DNA from: Methylotenera_A sp040387515
GTDB taxonomy: Bacteria; Pseudomonadota; Gammaproteobacteria; Burkholderiales; Methylophilaceae
NCBI GenBank assembly: GCA_040387515.1
Contig: JAZKDP010000022.1
Location: 14,015 to 78,014, forward strand
Direction: 5' to 3'
DNA length: 64,000 nucleotides
The notes under the pieces are model-generated. The model worked only from the letters and a program-made list of their open reading frames with translations, was not told where the DNA came from and did no database searches. Each line of letters opens with the position of its first letter. Position 1 is the first letter of the stretch. A program made the position numbers and the translations under genes. Shown here piece by piece: positions 41,767-50,792 of this stretch.

Positions 41767-43743
41767 ATGTTTGATTCCTTAACCAGCGTACTATTATTAC
41801 TCACCAGCTCGGTGTTGGCTGTTGCGCTTTTTCGCGCATTACGCATGCCCGCCCTATTGGCCTATTTTTTTGTCGGCGTGCTATTTGGCCCTTACGCACT
41901 CAATTTACTGCCGGACACTGTAAGTGGCCGCCACGTAGCGGAGTTCGGCATTGTGTTTTTAATGTTTAGCATTGGCTTAGAGTTTAGCTTGCCTCAGCTC
42001 TATGCCATGCGCAAAACTTTGTTTGGCTTAGGTGGTGCGCAAGTCATTATTACAATGGGCGTGGCGATGCTGGTGGGCTGGTTTGCGGGCTTAAGCTTGC
42101 CAACCGCCTTTGTCATTGGCGGCGCATTAACCATGTCATCAACTGCAATTGTGTCCAAAATATTAATTGAGCGTGTGGATTTAAATTCACGTCACGGCCG
42201 TTTAAGTATAGGCATATTGCTGTTTCAAGATTTAGCCGTCATTCCTATTTTGGTGCTCATTCCCGCACTTGGTGCGCAATCAGCCAACTTAGGCGCAACC
42301 TTAGGTTGGTCGTTCATTAAAACCGTTGTATTGCTGTTTCTATTGTTTAAGTTTGGCAGAACCATTGTGAACTATTGGTTTAGCGTAGTTGCACGACAAC
42401 ATTCGCGCGAATTGTTTGTCATGAACGTGTTAATGGTCACATTGCTATTGGCTTTTGTCACCAAATTGGCTGGCTTATCGTATGCGTTGGGCGCCTTTAT
42501 CGCTGGCATGTTGATTTCTGAAACACGCTATCGCTACCAAGTGGAATCAGACATTGCGTCTTTCCGCGATATTTTGCTTGGGCTGTTTTTTATTAGTGTT
42601 GGCATGCTGTTAGATTTTAATCAGCTACTTAGCCACATTGGCTTAGTGCTGGCATTACTGGTCGGCTTTGTCTTATTTAAAGGTATAGTTATCGCCGTTT
42701 TAAGTCGATTATTTGGTTTTGAATTAGGCGTCGGCATCCGTACCGGCATCATATTAGCGCAAGCAGGCGAGTTTAGTTTCGTTATTTTAGCGTTAGGTTT
42801 AGAGCAAAAATTAATCGGCGGAGATGAGTTACAAATCGTTTTAGCTGCTTCGCTTTTATCCATGGTGGTCGCGCCGTTTATCATCCAATACAATGGCCGC
42901 TTTGCACGCAAGCTGGTCAAAAGCTATACGCGCAACAGCGGGCAAGTCGTTGATGAGATTGGCATTGTTACCAAAAACCTTAAAGATCATGTGATTATTT
43001 GTGGTTATGGTCGTAGCGGTCAATATTTAGGTCGCTTCTTAAAAGAAGAAAACATCCCTTTTATCGCACTGGATATTGACCCAACCCGCGTACACGACGC
43101 GGCGGCGGCAGGACAACATGTGATGTACGGCGATGCAAGCCGTCGCCTTGTGCTAGAGGCCGCTGGTGGCGCACGTGCTAAAGCACTTATCGTCAGTTAC
43201 TCTGATATGCGCGCATCGTTAAAAGTGTTGCATATCGTAAAAGAAAACTACCCAAACTTACCCGTTATTGTGCGCACTTATGATGATGCAGATATTGATG
43301 CTTTTAGAGATGCTGGTGCTAGCGAAGTCGTGCCTGAAGTGCTGGAAGGCAGCTTAATGTTGGCTTCACACGCATTGGTATTATTGGGCATTCCATTAAA
43401 CCGCGTGGTTAAACGTATTCGTTTATTCCGTGAAGAGCGCTATAAAATGTTTCAAGGCTATTTCCATGGCATATCCGATCTTCCCACTGAAATCACCGAA
43501 GCACATCAAATTAGATTACATTCAGTTGTGGCGACCAAAGAAACTTTTATGATTAATATGCATATTAGCCAAATAGATTTTGCGGGCTTTAATGTAGAGC
43601 TACAACACATACGACGGCCCAATATGTTGGAAGACATTCTACCGCGCCCCGATATTGTGATTGATGTAGGCGATATATTGGTATTATTGGGCAGCCCTGC
43701 GGACTTAAGTAGCGCCGAAAAATTCTTATTAACTGGCCGTTAA
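41767..43743 (+). CDS. kefB: Kef-type CPA2 potassium/proton antiporter with TrkA-N domain
   Basis: 658 residues: about 12 membrane helices of the CPA2 Na+/H+ exchanger domain (about 1-380), a RCK/TrkA-N nucleotide-binding domain with IICGYGRSGQYLGRFLKEEN (about 413-432) and a C-terminal TrkA-C-like domain. It probably exports K+ for H+ under electrophile or pH stress; whether glutathione adducts gate it, as with KefB/KefC, cannot be told. It is next to kdsD in divergent orientation, a known betaproteobacterial arrangement. Confidence 0.9.
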   Translation: MFDSLTSVLLLLTSSVLAVALFRALRMPALLAYFFVGVLFGPYALNLLPDTVSGRHVAEFGIVFLMFSIGLEFSLPQLYAMRKTLFGLGGAQVIITMGVAMLVGWFAGLSLPTAFVIGGALTMSSTAIVSKILIERVDLNSRHGRLSIGILLFQDLAVIPILVLIPALGAQSANLGATLGWSFIKTVVLLFLLFKFGRTIVNYWFSVVARQHSRELFVMNVLMVTLLLAFVTKLAGLSYALGAFIAGMLISETRYRYQVESDIASFRDILLGLFFISVGMLLDFNQLLSHIGLVLALLVGFVLFKGIVIAVLSRLFGFELGVGIRTGIILAQAGEFSFVILALGLEQKLIGGDELQIVLAASLLSMVVAPFIIQYNGRFARKLVKSYTRNSGQVVDEIGIVTKNLKDHVIICGYGRSGQYLGRFLKEENIPFIALDIDPTRVHDAAAAGQHVMYGDASRRLVLEAAGGARAKALIVSYSDMRASLKVLHIVKENYPNLPVIVRTYDDADIDAFRDAGASEVVPEVLEGSLMLASHALVLLGIPLNRVVKRIRLFREERYKMFQGYFHGISDLPTEITEAHQIRLHSVVATKETFMINMHISQIDFAGFNVELQHIRRPNMLEDILPRPDIVIDVGDILVLLGSPADLSSAEKFLLTGR

Positions 43744-43767
43744 TTGATCAAATACTAAGCATAAAAA

Positions 43768-44823
43768 TTGACTAGAAAAAAAGTAATTGTAGTGGGCGGC
43801 GGCATTGTAGGCTGCCTAACCGCGTTAGAATTAATTAAGCACGGCTGCAAGGTAACATTAGTCGAACGCAATGTAGTCGCCAGCCAAACATCGGGCGAAT
43901 CATCATGGGCAGGGGCTGGCATTTTGTTTCCACTATTGCCTTGGATGTATAAAGATGCAGTGAATCAACTAGCGATTGAAGGTGCAGCAATCTATCAAAA
44001 ACTTTGTGAGCACTTACTCACAAACACAGGAATTGACCCTGAACATTCAGTATGCGGCATGCAGATCCAACATTCATTCAATGCAGATCAAGCGATTGAA
44101 TGGTGTGAAAAAAATGCCATTCTTTATCAAAAAAATGCGCTCGGTTTATTTTTACCCAATGTGGCACAAGTCCGCCCACCACAGTTACTGAAAGCATTAC
44201 GTCAAGCCCTGTTGCAAAGTGGTGTGACGTTATTAGAACGCACAGAATTAAAGCCACTTAATCCTGCTGAATTAAAAAATGGTCATTTAAACACTTGGCA
44301 AACCACCACTGGCGAAACATTGGTAGCAGATCAATTTGTTGTGACATCTGGTGCATGGAGTTTTGAGCTATTAAAAAATACCACCCAAAATCTCGACATT
44401 AAACCCATGCGTGGTCAGATTTTACTGTATCAACAAACTGGCGAAAAACTAGCACACATTGTTTACGCGAATGGCTTTTACCTTGTACCAAGAAAAGATG
44501 GTTTACTGCTTGCCGGCAGCACGCTAGAAGACGTCGGTTTTGATAAAAACACGACAGAAACTGTAAAGGAAGAACTGCAAACAAAAGCTGAAGGCATTTT
44601 ACCCAGCTTAAAACACGCACCCATACTTAAACACTGGAGTGGTCTGCGACCAGGTACGCCAGATAACCTGCCAACTATTGCGGCACATCCAAGCATTAAA
44701 AACCTGTTTTTAAATACTGGCCACTTTCGTTACGGCCTTACCATGGCGCCCGCCAGTGCACAGCGAATTGTCGCATTAATGTGTGGCGATGTGCCAGAAA
44801 CACTGTCAGAAACAACAGCTTAG
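43768..44823 (+). CDS. thiO: Glycine oxidase ThiO-like FAD oxidoreductase
   Basis: FAD-dependent D-amino-acid oxidase-family protein, 351 residues. GGGIVG (residues 10-15) is the Rossmann motif; ESSWAGAGILFPL and the C-terminal HWSGLRPGTPDNLPTI with GHFRYGLTMAPASA are typical of ThiO. It would oxidise glycine to the imine used for the thiazole of thiamine. The TTG at 43768 is the start: an in-frame stop lies two codons upstream. It meets the moeB-like gene tail to tail with 2 bp between stops. Confidence 0.88.
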   Translation: MTRKKVIVVGGGIVGCLTALELIKHGCKVTLVERNVVASQTSGESSWAGAGILFPLLPWMYKDAVNQLAIEGAAIYQKLCEHLLTNTGIDPEHSVCGMQIQHSFNADQAIEWCEKNAILYQKNALGLFLPNVAQVRPPQLLKALRQALLQSGVTLLERTELKPLNPAELKNGHLNTWQTTTGETLVADQFVVTSGAWSFELLKNTTQNLDIKPMRGQILLYQQTGEKLAHIVYANGFYLVPRKDGLLLAGSTLEDVGFDKNTTETVKEELQTKAEGILPSLKHAPILKHWSGLRPGTPDNLPTIAAHPSIKNLFLNTGHFRYGLTMAPASAQRIVALMCGDVPETLSETTA

Positions 44824-44825
44824 CT

Positions 44826-45569
44826 TTAACTGCAAACTGCACAAGCAGGGTCACGCGATAGCTTAATAGTGCGCCATTCCATACTCAGCACATCTAATAA
44901 CAGTAACCTGCCCTGTAAATTTTCGCCTAAATTCATGATTAACTTTAAAGCTTCAGCCGCCTGAGCTGTACCTATCATGCCCACCAAGGGCGCAAACACG
45001 CCATTTTCAGAACAGCGCATTTCCGCATCATTACCGACATCCGGATACAAGCAATGGTAACAAGGGCTGGCTGCATTTCTAAAATCAAATACCGTTATTT
45101 GCCCCTCGAACCCAATCGCCGCGCCCGATACCAACGGTTTTTTAAGCTTTAAACACACACGATTAAGCGCATAGCGCGTGGCGAAATTATCACTACAATC
45201 AATCACCACATCTGCATTTTTTGCCAATTGCGCAAACTCAACTTCTGTCGACTTTTGCTGAGCGGTTTGCACCAAAACATCAGGGTTAATCGCATGGATT
45301 GCTTGCTGCGCCGAAACGGCTTTATTCACACCAACACTTTGCGTAGTGTGAATAATTTGCCGCTGCAAATTGGTTAAGTCGACCGCGTCAAAATCGCAAA
45401 TCGTCAGCTTGCCTACGCCACTAGCAGCTAAATACAATGCAACTGGCGAACCCAAACCACCCGCCCCCACAATTAATACGTGGCTATTGACCAACTTTGC
45501 TTGGCCTTCATAACCGATTTTAGGCAATAAAATATGGCGGCTATACCGTAAAAGTTGATTGTCGTTCAT
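44826..45569 (-). CDS. moeB: MoeB/ThiF/HesA-type sulfur-carrier adenylyltransferase
   Basis: E1-like enzyme that adenylates the C-terminus of a ubiquitin-like sulfur carrier (MoaD or ThiS). 247 residues. GAGGLGSP (35-42) binds ATP, NLQRQI is conserved, and two cysteine pairs (CYHC and CAVC) form the structural zinc site. No rhodanese domain is fused. The adjacent thiO makes a ThiF-like role plausible, while standard annotation would be MoeB. It starts 2 bp after the pilin-like gene and may be read from the pilus transcript. Confidence 0.88.
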   Translation of the reverse strand: MNDNQLLRYSRHILLPKIGYEGQAKLVNSHVLIVGAGGLGSPVALYLAASGVGKLTICDFDAVDLTNLQRQIIHTTQSVGVNKAVSAQQAIHAINPDVLVQTAQQKSTEVEFAQLAKNADVVIDCSDNFATRYALNRVCLKLKKPLVSGAAIGFEGQITVFDFRNAASPCYHCLYPDVGNDAEMRCSENGVFAPLVGMIGTAQAAEALKLIMNLGENLQGRLLLLDVLSMEWRTIKLSRDPACAVCS

Positions 45570-45571
45570 GA

Positions 45572-46381
45572 TTAATGTAACTGCCCAGCTTGTATCATTG
45601 CGTTATAAAGCACGTATGGTGAAATCCAAATTACCTTATCGTCAAACTCGCCAGCCGTAGAGCCTTTTGCTGTTTGGGTACGACTATAAAAAAGCGTGGT
45701 AGCATTTTTGTTGGCAACCTCATCTGCACCAACCTCACTATCCAACAAGCCACCATTTGCCCCTGTTGAGTAAATCACTGCAACGGCATTGTTAATAATA
45801 AGATTTACTGGGGTACATTCTGTCGTTGCAACTTGCCCACATGATACCTTTAAATCAGGATTTAAAGCTGGCACGTTCAGTGGCGGAGCTGGATTTGTTC
45901 TGGATATACCAATATCTTGCATTTCATTAAAACTAGTAAAATCAGGAATATTTTTAACCCCATAACCAGCGGGCAAGCCGGTAGCTACGCCATTCGGATT
46001 ATCTACTAACGTAACAGCGTATCGTATTGGGTTATTCCAAGCATCGACAGCTAAACCTTGAGAGTTAACAGGCTGAATACCCAATGTAGCTGCAGGGAAA
46101 AACCCCTGCTGTATGGTGCACGCACCACTGGCGTTGGGTGACGCTATTCCGTTGCTAGCCGCAGTGGCTGGGCATGGTAACCGACCATTTGCTTGCGCAA
46201 AACCTAATAAAGCTTGCTTGGCATTATCCAGTGTATTAATTGTCTGAGCCTGTGCGGCCTGTTCGCGTTGTGCTCGCAATGGTAATAAAAGTGCCGATAA
46301 GATTAAGCCAAAAATGACCAGTACAATGGCCATTTCAACTAAAGTAAAACCTTTATGTTTAATGGATTTTTTTAATATCAT
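45572..46381 (-). CDS. Type IV pilin-like protein with E5 (prepilin)
   Basis: 269 residues. A prepilin peptidase site KG-FTLVEMAIVLVIFGLI near residues 10-27 has Phe+1 and Glu+5. The ectodomain carries AKQALLGFAQANGRLPCPA, a GFFPAATLG block and DAWNNPIRYAVT, a recognisable pattern in non-typical proteobacterial pilins. The same pattern recurs in the 546-residue neighbour upstream (4-bp gene overlap), so the two look homologous. It is probably a filament or pseudopilin subunit of the MSHA-like machine encoded upstream. Confidence 0.85.
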   Translation of the reverse strand: MILKKSIKHKGFTLVEMAIVLVIFGLILSALLLPLRAQREQAAQAQTINTLDNAKQALLGFAQANGRLPCPATAASNGIASPNASGACTIQQGFFPAATLGIQPVNSQGLAVDAWNNPIRYAVTLVDNPNGVATGLPAGYGVKNIPDFTSFNEMQDIGISRTNPAPPLNVPALNPDLKVSCGQVATTECTPVNLIINNAVAVIYSTGANGGLLDSEVGADEVANKNATTLFYSRTQTAKGSTAGEFDDKVIWISPYVLYNAMIQAGQLH

Positions 46382-48018
46382 GGTATGACTATATAAGTTT
46401 GATCGTTGTAATGGTTAGTTTTTTGTTTATTTGTTGCATCAAAAATTGAATCGTTATTTGTATTTTGTACGCTATCGAGATAGTTTCTGAGATTACTTGA
46501 TGGGCGTTCTTGAGAAGATGAAGGTTGTGCTTCTGTTAAAGTTAACAAACTGCCCGCACTAATTAATATCGCACTGACTCCAGTTTTTTCTCCCACACGC
46601 AGGGCAGAAGTTGGTGACCATTCATAATAAAAATAATCCTGCCACAAATTTTCTTTAAACCATTGCGGCTCTTTCAAACCAATCGTGAAATCACTTGAGT
46701 CATTGCACTCCATTGTGCTGAAAATACTATTGTTATTGACTACGCAGCTTGGCCCCGCCTTATTAAAGTCAGCGTGATTATTCAGCTTATAGATAAATTT
46801 ATTTAATGGATTCACAGCAATGTTAACCGCTTCGCAATCACCATCCACATCGCAGGTGAAACTTCTCGTCGTTCGACTACAACTGCCTGCTCCTGTGCAG
46901 GTACAGTTTTTTCCAGTTGCATCTACAGCAGACGAACATAAACCAGTATCTTGCGCCGTGTTCCAGGTTCCCGAACGGCGATAAAAAGTCACACTCAGTA
47001 TTGGCTGAAAGCGACAACTACAACTTGAAACTGAACTGCAAGTACAACTATCCGTCACGTCAATCGGCAACATGCCTTTTGTAATACCGTCAATTGATCG
47101 ATGATTATTGAACGAAGAACCCAAATTAGCCGCATATGGAAACTGACCGTTTTTGATTCTATATTGGTTTAATAATTTAATTGCCTCACTACTAGCGCGG
47201 TTGGTGACGGCCATCATTAACTCATCAATTGTAATAAAAACCAGCTTATCGTTAAAATAATATGGCTTTGTCACACTCGTGTCGGCATCACTCACATCCC
47301 GACTATCTTGACCTATTATAAAATCTTCATTAGGGACATCATAATTGGCATTACTGTAATTCGTTGCGCCAATATTAAAATTATCTAGGTACTGATTGGC
47401 ATCAGGCGCCACACCTGCGCGGTTTTGTCCAGTTAACGGATTACCAGGCGCAATAATCACAGCAGCCACTCGATTTGATATCACATTACCACTTCTATCC
47501 TTAATGACCAGCCAAGGGTAGACAGGGTTGCTAATCACATTAGGATTAATAATAGGGTCTGCTGGAGGTATAGCAGAGCTTTCATATTTATGTATAAGAT
47601 TGCGAGACACTGCATACCAAAGTCGGTTACCTTGTGCATCTTGATAGTTTTCGCCAATACCAACTTGCGGTGCTGTACAAGGATTGTTTTGTCCATAAAC
47701 TGGAAGCTGTCCAAGTAAAAAGCTATAGCTAAACGTAGACGCTGGTGAATTACAATCGCTTATACCATCATAGTTTCCATCTGCATTTCTATCTGGAAAT
47801 GGCATCTGCCCAGGATGATAAAGGTGACTAGCAGACCAAGCAATTAAAGCCTGCTTTGCTTCATTCAAACTCACAAATGTTTTTTTATCTTGTTCTAACC
47901 GTAATTGAGCGGGGTCATAAGCTTGTAATAAGTAAACAGTCGCAGCCAAGGCGATAATGAACATCATTAGAATCAATGTGGCGCCCGCTTGCTTTATTTT
48001 CAGATGCGCAACTCGCAT
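46378..48018 (-). CDS. Large atypical pilin-like protein, cysteine-rich, lacking Glu5
   Basis: 546 residues. The N-terminus (KQAG-ATLILMMFIIALAA, about 9-26) has a prepilin-like Gly followed by a hydrophobic helix, but position +5 is Ile/Leu rather than Glu. The ectodomain starts like its neighbour (LNEAKQALIAWSASHLYHPGQMPFPD in part; LWYAVSRNLI). A central insertion at about 325-400 holds about a dozen cysteines in CxC and CxxC patterns (CTCSSVSSCSCRF, NCTCTGAGSCSR) and an Asp-rich CDVDGDC segment. The absence of Glu5 and large size recall the tip pseudopilin GspK. Function unknown. Confidence 0.78.
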   Translation of the reverse strand: MRVAHLKIKQAGATLILMMFIIALAATVYLLQAYDPAQLRLEQDKKTFVSLNEAKQALIAWSASHLYHPGQMPFPDRNADGNYDGISDCNSPASTFSYSFLLGQLPVYGQNNPCTAPQVGIGENYQDAQGNRLWYAVSRNLIHKYESSAIPPADPIINPNVISNPVYPWLVIKDRSGNVISNRVAAVIIAPGNPLTGQNRAGVAPDANQYLDNFNIGATNYSNANYDVPNEDFIIGQDSRDVSDADTSVTKPYYFNDKLVFITIDELMMAVTNRASSEAIKLLNQYRIKNGQFPYAANLGSSFNNHRSIDGITKGMLPIDVTDSCTCSSVSSCSCRFQPILSVTFYRRSGTWNTAQDTGLCSSAVDATGKNCTCTGAGSCSRTTRSFTCDVDGDCEAVNIAVNPLNKFIYKLNNHADFNKAGPSCVVNNNSIFSTMECNDSSDFTIGLKEPQWFKENLWQDYFYYEWSPTSALRVGEKTGVSAILISAGSLLTLTEAQPSSSQERPSSNLRNYLDSVQNTNNDSIFDATNKQKTNHYNDQTYIVIP

Positions 48019-48021
48019 ACA

Positions 48022-48510
48022 TTAATATTCAGTATCGCCAATCGTCCCGCTATCACCCTGCACCTCATAGCTTCTAGCCTCACTTACACGGTTATTTTCA
48101 GGGTCGTAAACCTGACCTGCTTTGAGCGTTAAGTGTTTGCCGTTGGCGGGTAATTTAATGGGGATGCGGTTACCATTTTCTGGTAAGTTACCCACTTGTA
48201 CATCTTGATTGCCTGAGTTTTCTTGCATGGCTTGGTCGTTAATCCATACCGTGCCTTGTTTACCATCGCTACGTTTTACATAGCCTTGCATGTTAATTGC
48301 GCTGGGTAATGCGCGCGCTTCGGGTTCAGTTTGCTGTGCCGATACGTCTGATTGTATGGCGATATTTGGCTTTTTAGTTTGGCGTAAATGATTGAGTGTG
48401 CTACGTTCTGCGGGTGAGCTAAATAAGCGACCAATGGGTTCTGCTGCACGGCCTATTTGCACAAAAGGTAACATCAAACAACCTAGCATTAACAACACAA
48501 TCACTCGCAT
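48022..48510 (-). CDS. MshK-like exported protein
   Basis: 162 residues with a signal peptide (VLLMLGCLMLPFVQIGRA-A), then GRLFSSPAERSTLNHLR (about 27-43), a motif common in small periplasmic proteins of pilus clusters, and a C-terminal half with GYVKRSDGKQGTVWIN and HLTLKAGQVYDPENNRV resembling MshK/pilus-assembly proteins. It overlaps mshJ by one base and precedes the large pilin by 3 bp. Assignment rests mostly on position. Confidence 0.65.
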   Translation of the reverse strand: MRVIVLLMLGCLMLPFVQIGRAAEPIGRLFSSPAERSTLNHLRQTKKPNIAIQSDVSAQQTEPEARALPSAINMQGYVKRSDGKQGTVWINDQAMQENSGNQDVQVGNLPENGNRIPIKLPANGKHLTLKAGQVYDPENNRVSEARSYEVQGDSGTIGDTEY

Positions 48511-49127
48511 TATATTGCCCCCGTTAGTTGCGGATCACGCAAGGTTAACCAATCAATTTCACAAACGGCTTTTAAATTAGCAGTCATATTTCGTGTATTC
48601 ATCACGGCGCCAATTGGGCGCGTAATTTCGCAGTCGCGCACGATAAATGGTGTAGTTTGTTCTTGCAAGCCATCCAATAACGCTAGCAAGTCGCCTTCAT
48701 GCAGCATGTCCAAACTCAGCTTCATGACTGATCGATTCAATTTAAAATTGCCCAAATTCGACAAAAAGCTAGGTTTATAATTTTCTTGCAAACCAATGCT
48801 GTAATCAATGCTAAATAGTCTATGTTGCGCATGAATTTGGCGCAGATTTTCTATCCATTCGATACGCCGCTCTTCACCAACAAACCCGCTTGCTAACAAA
48901 TCATTGTAAATAGGCAAATACTGCGTGATGGTTTCTTTTTCCAAACCAGAGGATTGATATTTTTGCCGCGCTTGATTCAGCAAATTCTGCTGTGTTTGCA
49001 AAGCCAGTTCATTTTTTTGTCGATATTGGTCGGCAAAACTGATTAACAAGCCGACAAGTACCAAAGCCGCGCCCAAACCTAATATTGGGTTACGAAGTTT
49101 GCGCCAATCTTGTCTGGAAAGACTCAT
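48510..49127 (-). CDS. mshJ: MshJ/PilO-like inner-membrane protein
   Basis: 205 residues: one N-terminal membrane helix (LGLGAALVLVGLLISFADQYR about 17-37), a coiled-coil-like segment and a small ferredoxin-like domain, the layout of PilO/GspM. It would form the periplasmic scaffold with the MshI C-terminal part. It overlaps mshI by 4 bp. Confidence 0.78.
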   Translation of the reverse strand: MSLSRQDWRKLRNPILGLGAALVLVGLLISFADQYRQKNELALQTQQNLLNQARQKYQSSGLEKETITQYLPIYNDLLASGFVGEERRIEWIENLRQIHAQHRLFSIDYSIGLQENYKPSFLSNLGNFKLNRSVMKLSLDMLHEGDLLALLDGLQEQTTPFIVRDCEITRPIGAVMNTRNMTANLKAVCEIDWLTLRDPQLTGAI

Positions 49128-50773
49128 GATGCGCCTCCGTTATTTGGCGCATTATTAATAGGTGCGCTTACAGTTGGTGTTATAGCATTGTTTTTTAGCA
49201 CAACTTTTAGCTTAAATGTCGCGGGCGGCCGTTCTGTAGTGCTTTCATCTGTCGTGCTGCCTTGCAAATTAGCAAGCGAACTGACATTTACCGGCTCCTG
49301 CAATATCACCACATGGTCAACAGCTGGGTTTTCACGCAGCTTGTTTGCAAATTGGCTCACCATATTCAACGCGGCACGATAATCGCCTGTAAAACCTTTT
49401 ATTTCGGCATTCACGAAGCCAATCTGCAATAAGTTAGTGGGATCATTATTGGTATTGACTACAGCAGGCTGTCCAGATGGATTTACCACCGCACTATCAC
49501 TGCTGGCCTCATCTTTGATATCGTCAGTGGCGCTACGCACCCAGCGTATTCTATTTAGCGTAATTTCTGGCAAGGCTTCGCAGGCACCACTTAAAATTTG
49601 CATGAGTTGTGCGGGCGTTTGGCTATTTTTTTTAATCACTTGCACCAATTCTGCTGCCACTTTTAGTTCATTGCTGGGTATTGGCGCGGCAGGAAAGTTC
49701 TGCGCCACTTCATTATATAAATGCTGTTGTTGTGCTGTTTCTGCGGCAGTCACTTGTAATTGATCTTTTTGTTTTTTGCCTTGCCATAGATAAAAACCAG
49801 CTAATAGCACACCAACTGTCACAATAATCGCCGTCGCTATTTGCAGAATACGGCGTGTATTATTTAAGTTATGTATTTTGCTGTAAGCGGCTGGTGCCAA
49901 ATTATCGGGCACATTGCCATTGGCCAATAGCTGCATATGCAGCAGCTCTGGGTTAGTCCTAACTAATGAAGCACCAATACGTATATTTTTGGCATACGCC
50001 AAAATATCCACAGTTTTGCATTCTAAGCCCTGATCTTGGCTGATGCTTTTTGCAATTTCATGATGCGAATTATCCAGTGCTGGCAACACCATTTGTAGCG
50101 CAGTTTCGCTGCCGATTAAACGCTGACTCATTAAATACAGTCGCGTTTTTTCAATTTCTACCAAATAAAAATATGCTAATTGGTTCGGTTTAACATCCAC
50201 CATTGGCACTAAACGGCTCATCCGCAGACGACCATTGTGCAGATAGGTTTGGCGAAAACCTGATGGCAATTGCTCGCAAAGCAAAATATGCGGGGCCATT
50301 AGCTTCATTTGACGCACCGCGACTTGGCTAATCATCGGTAGTAAATACACGCCAACTAATGGCGACTGATTTGCTTGAATGACATCCAGCCAACCCTGTA
50401 GCGAATCGGCGTTACTTAACGCGACAAATAAAAAGTTATCGTCTTTGCGTTTATCGGTACTGCGATTAATAAAATGTGCCGCACGAAAGACACTGCCGCG
50501 ATTAAATTGATTCAGCTTGCGCTCAATGATTTCAGCGCGTGCACGCCCTGCGGTATGCGGCAAACTTTCTAATCGATAATCCTCTTCAACCGCATCAACA
50601 ATTAAATAAATATTAATATTCAGATGCTGCGCTAAATACTCACTGAATGCAGTGTAATCATGGTCTATATTATTAAAAACAGCGTAATTTTGCAGCTTGG
50701 TGCCATGCCAAACCCCAGCAGTTAAGCTGTGGTTATTGGCACATAAGATTAATTTTTTCGCACTATTCAGCAT
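49124..50773 (-). CDS. mshI: MshI-like PilM/PilN (GspL-type) assembly protein
   Basis: 549 residues. The N-terminal half (about 1-290) looks like a cytoplasmic actin-like PilM domain, followed by one membrane helix (about 312-330, ILQIATAIIVTVGVLLAGFY) and a PilN-like periplasmic domain, so PilM and PilN functions appear fused as in GspL or long MshI proteins. It couples the ATPase to the periplasmic scaffold. It lies between mshG (19 bp) and mshJ (4-bp overlap). Confidence 0.75.
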   Translation of the reverse strand: MLNSAKKLILCANNHSLTAGVWHGTKLQNYAVFNNIDHDYTAFSEYLAQHLNINIYLIVDAVEEDYRLESLPHTAGRARAEIIERKLNQFNRGSVFRAAHFINRSTDKRKDDNFLFVALSNADSLQGWLDVIQANQSPLVGVYLLPMISQVAVRQMKLMAPHILLCEQLPSGFRQTYLHNGRLRMSRLVPMVDVKPNQLAYFYLVEIEKTRLYLMSQRLIGSETALQMVLPALDNSHHEIAKSISQDQGLECKTVDILAYAKNIRIGASLVRTNPELLHMQLLANGNVPDNLAPAAYSKIHNLNNTRRILQIATAIIVTVGVLLAGFYLWQGKKQKDQLQVTAAETAQQQHLYNEVAQNFPAAPIPSNELKVAAELVQVIKKNSQTPAQLMQILSGACEALPEITLNRIRWVRSATDDIKDEASSDSAVVNPSGQPAVVNTNNDPTNLLQIGFVNAEIKGFTGDYRAALNMVSQFANKLRENPAVDHVVILQEPVNVSSLANLQGSTTDESTTERPPATFKLKVVLKNNAITPTVSAPINNAPNNGGAS

Positions 50774-50792
50774 ATTTTTGTAGTAATAATAT

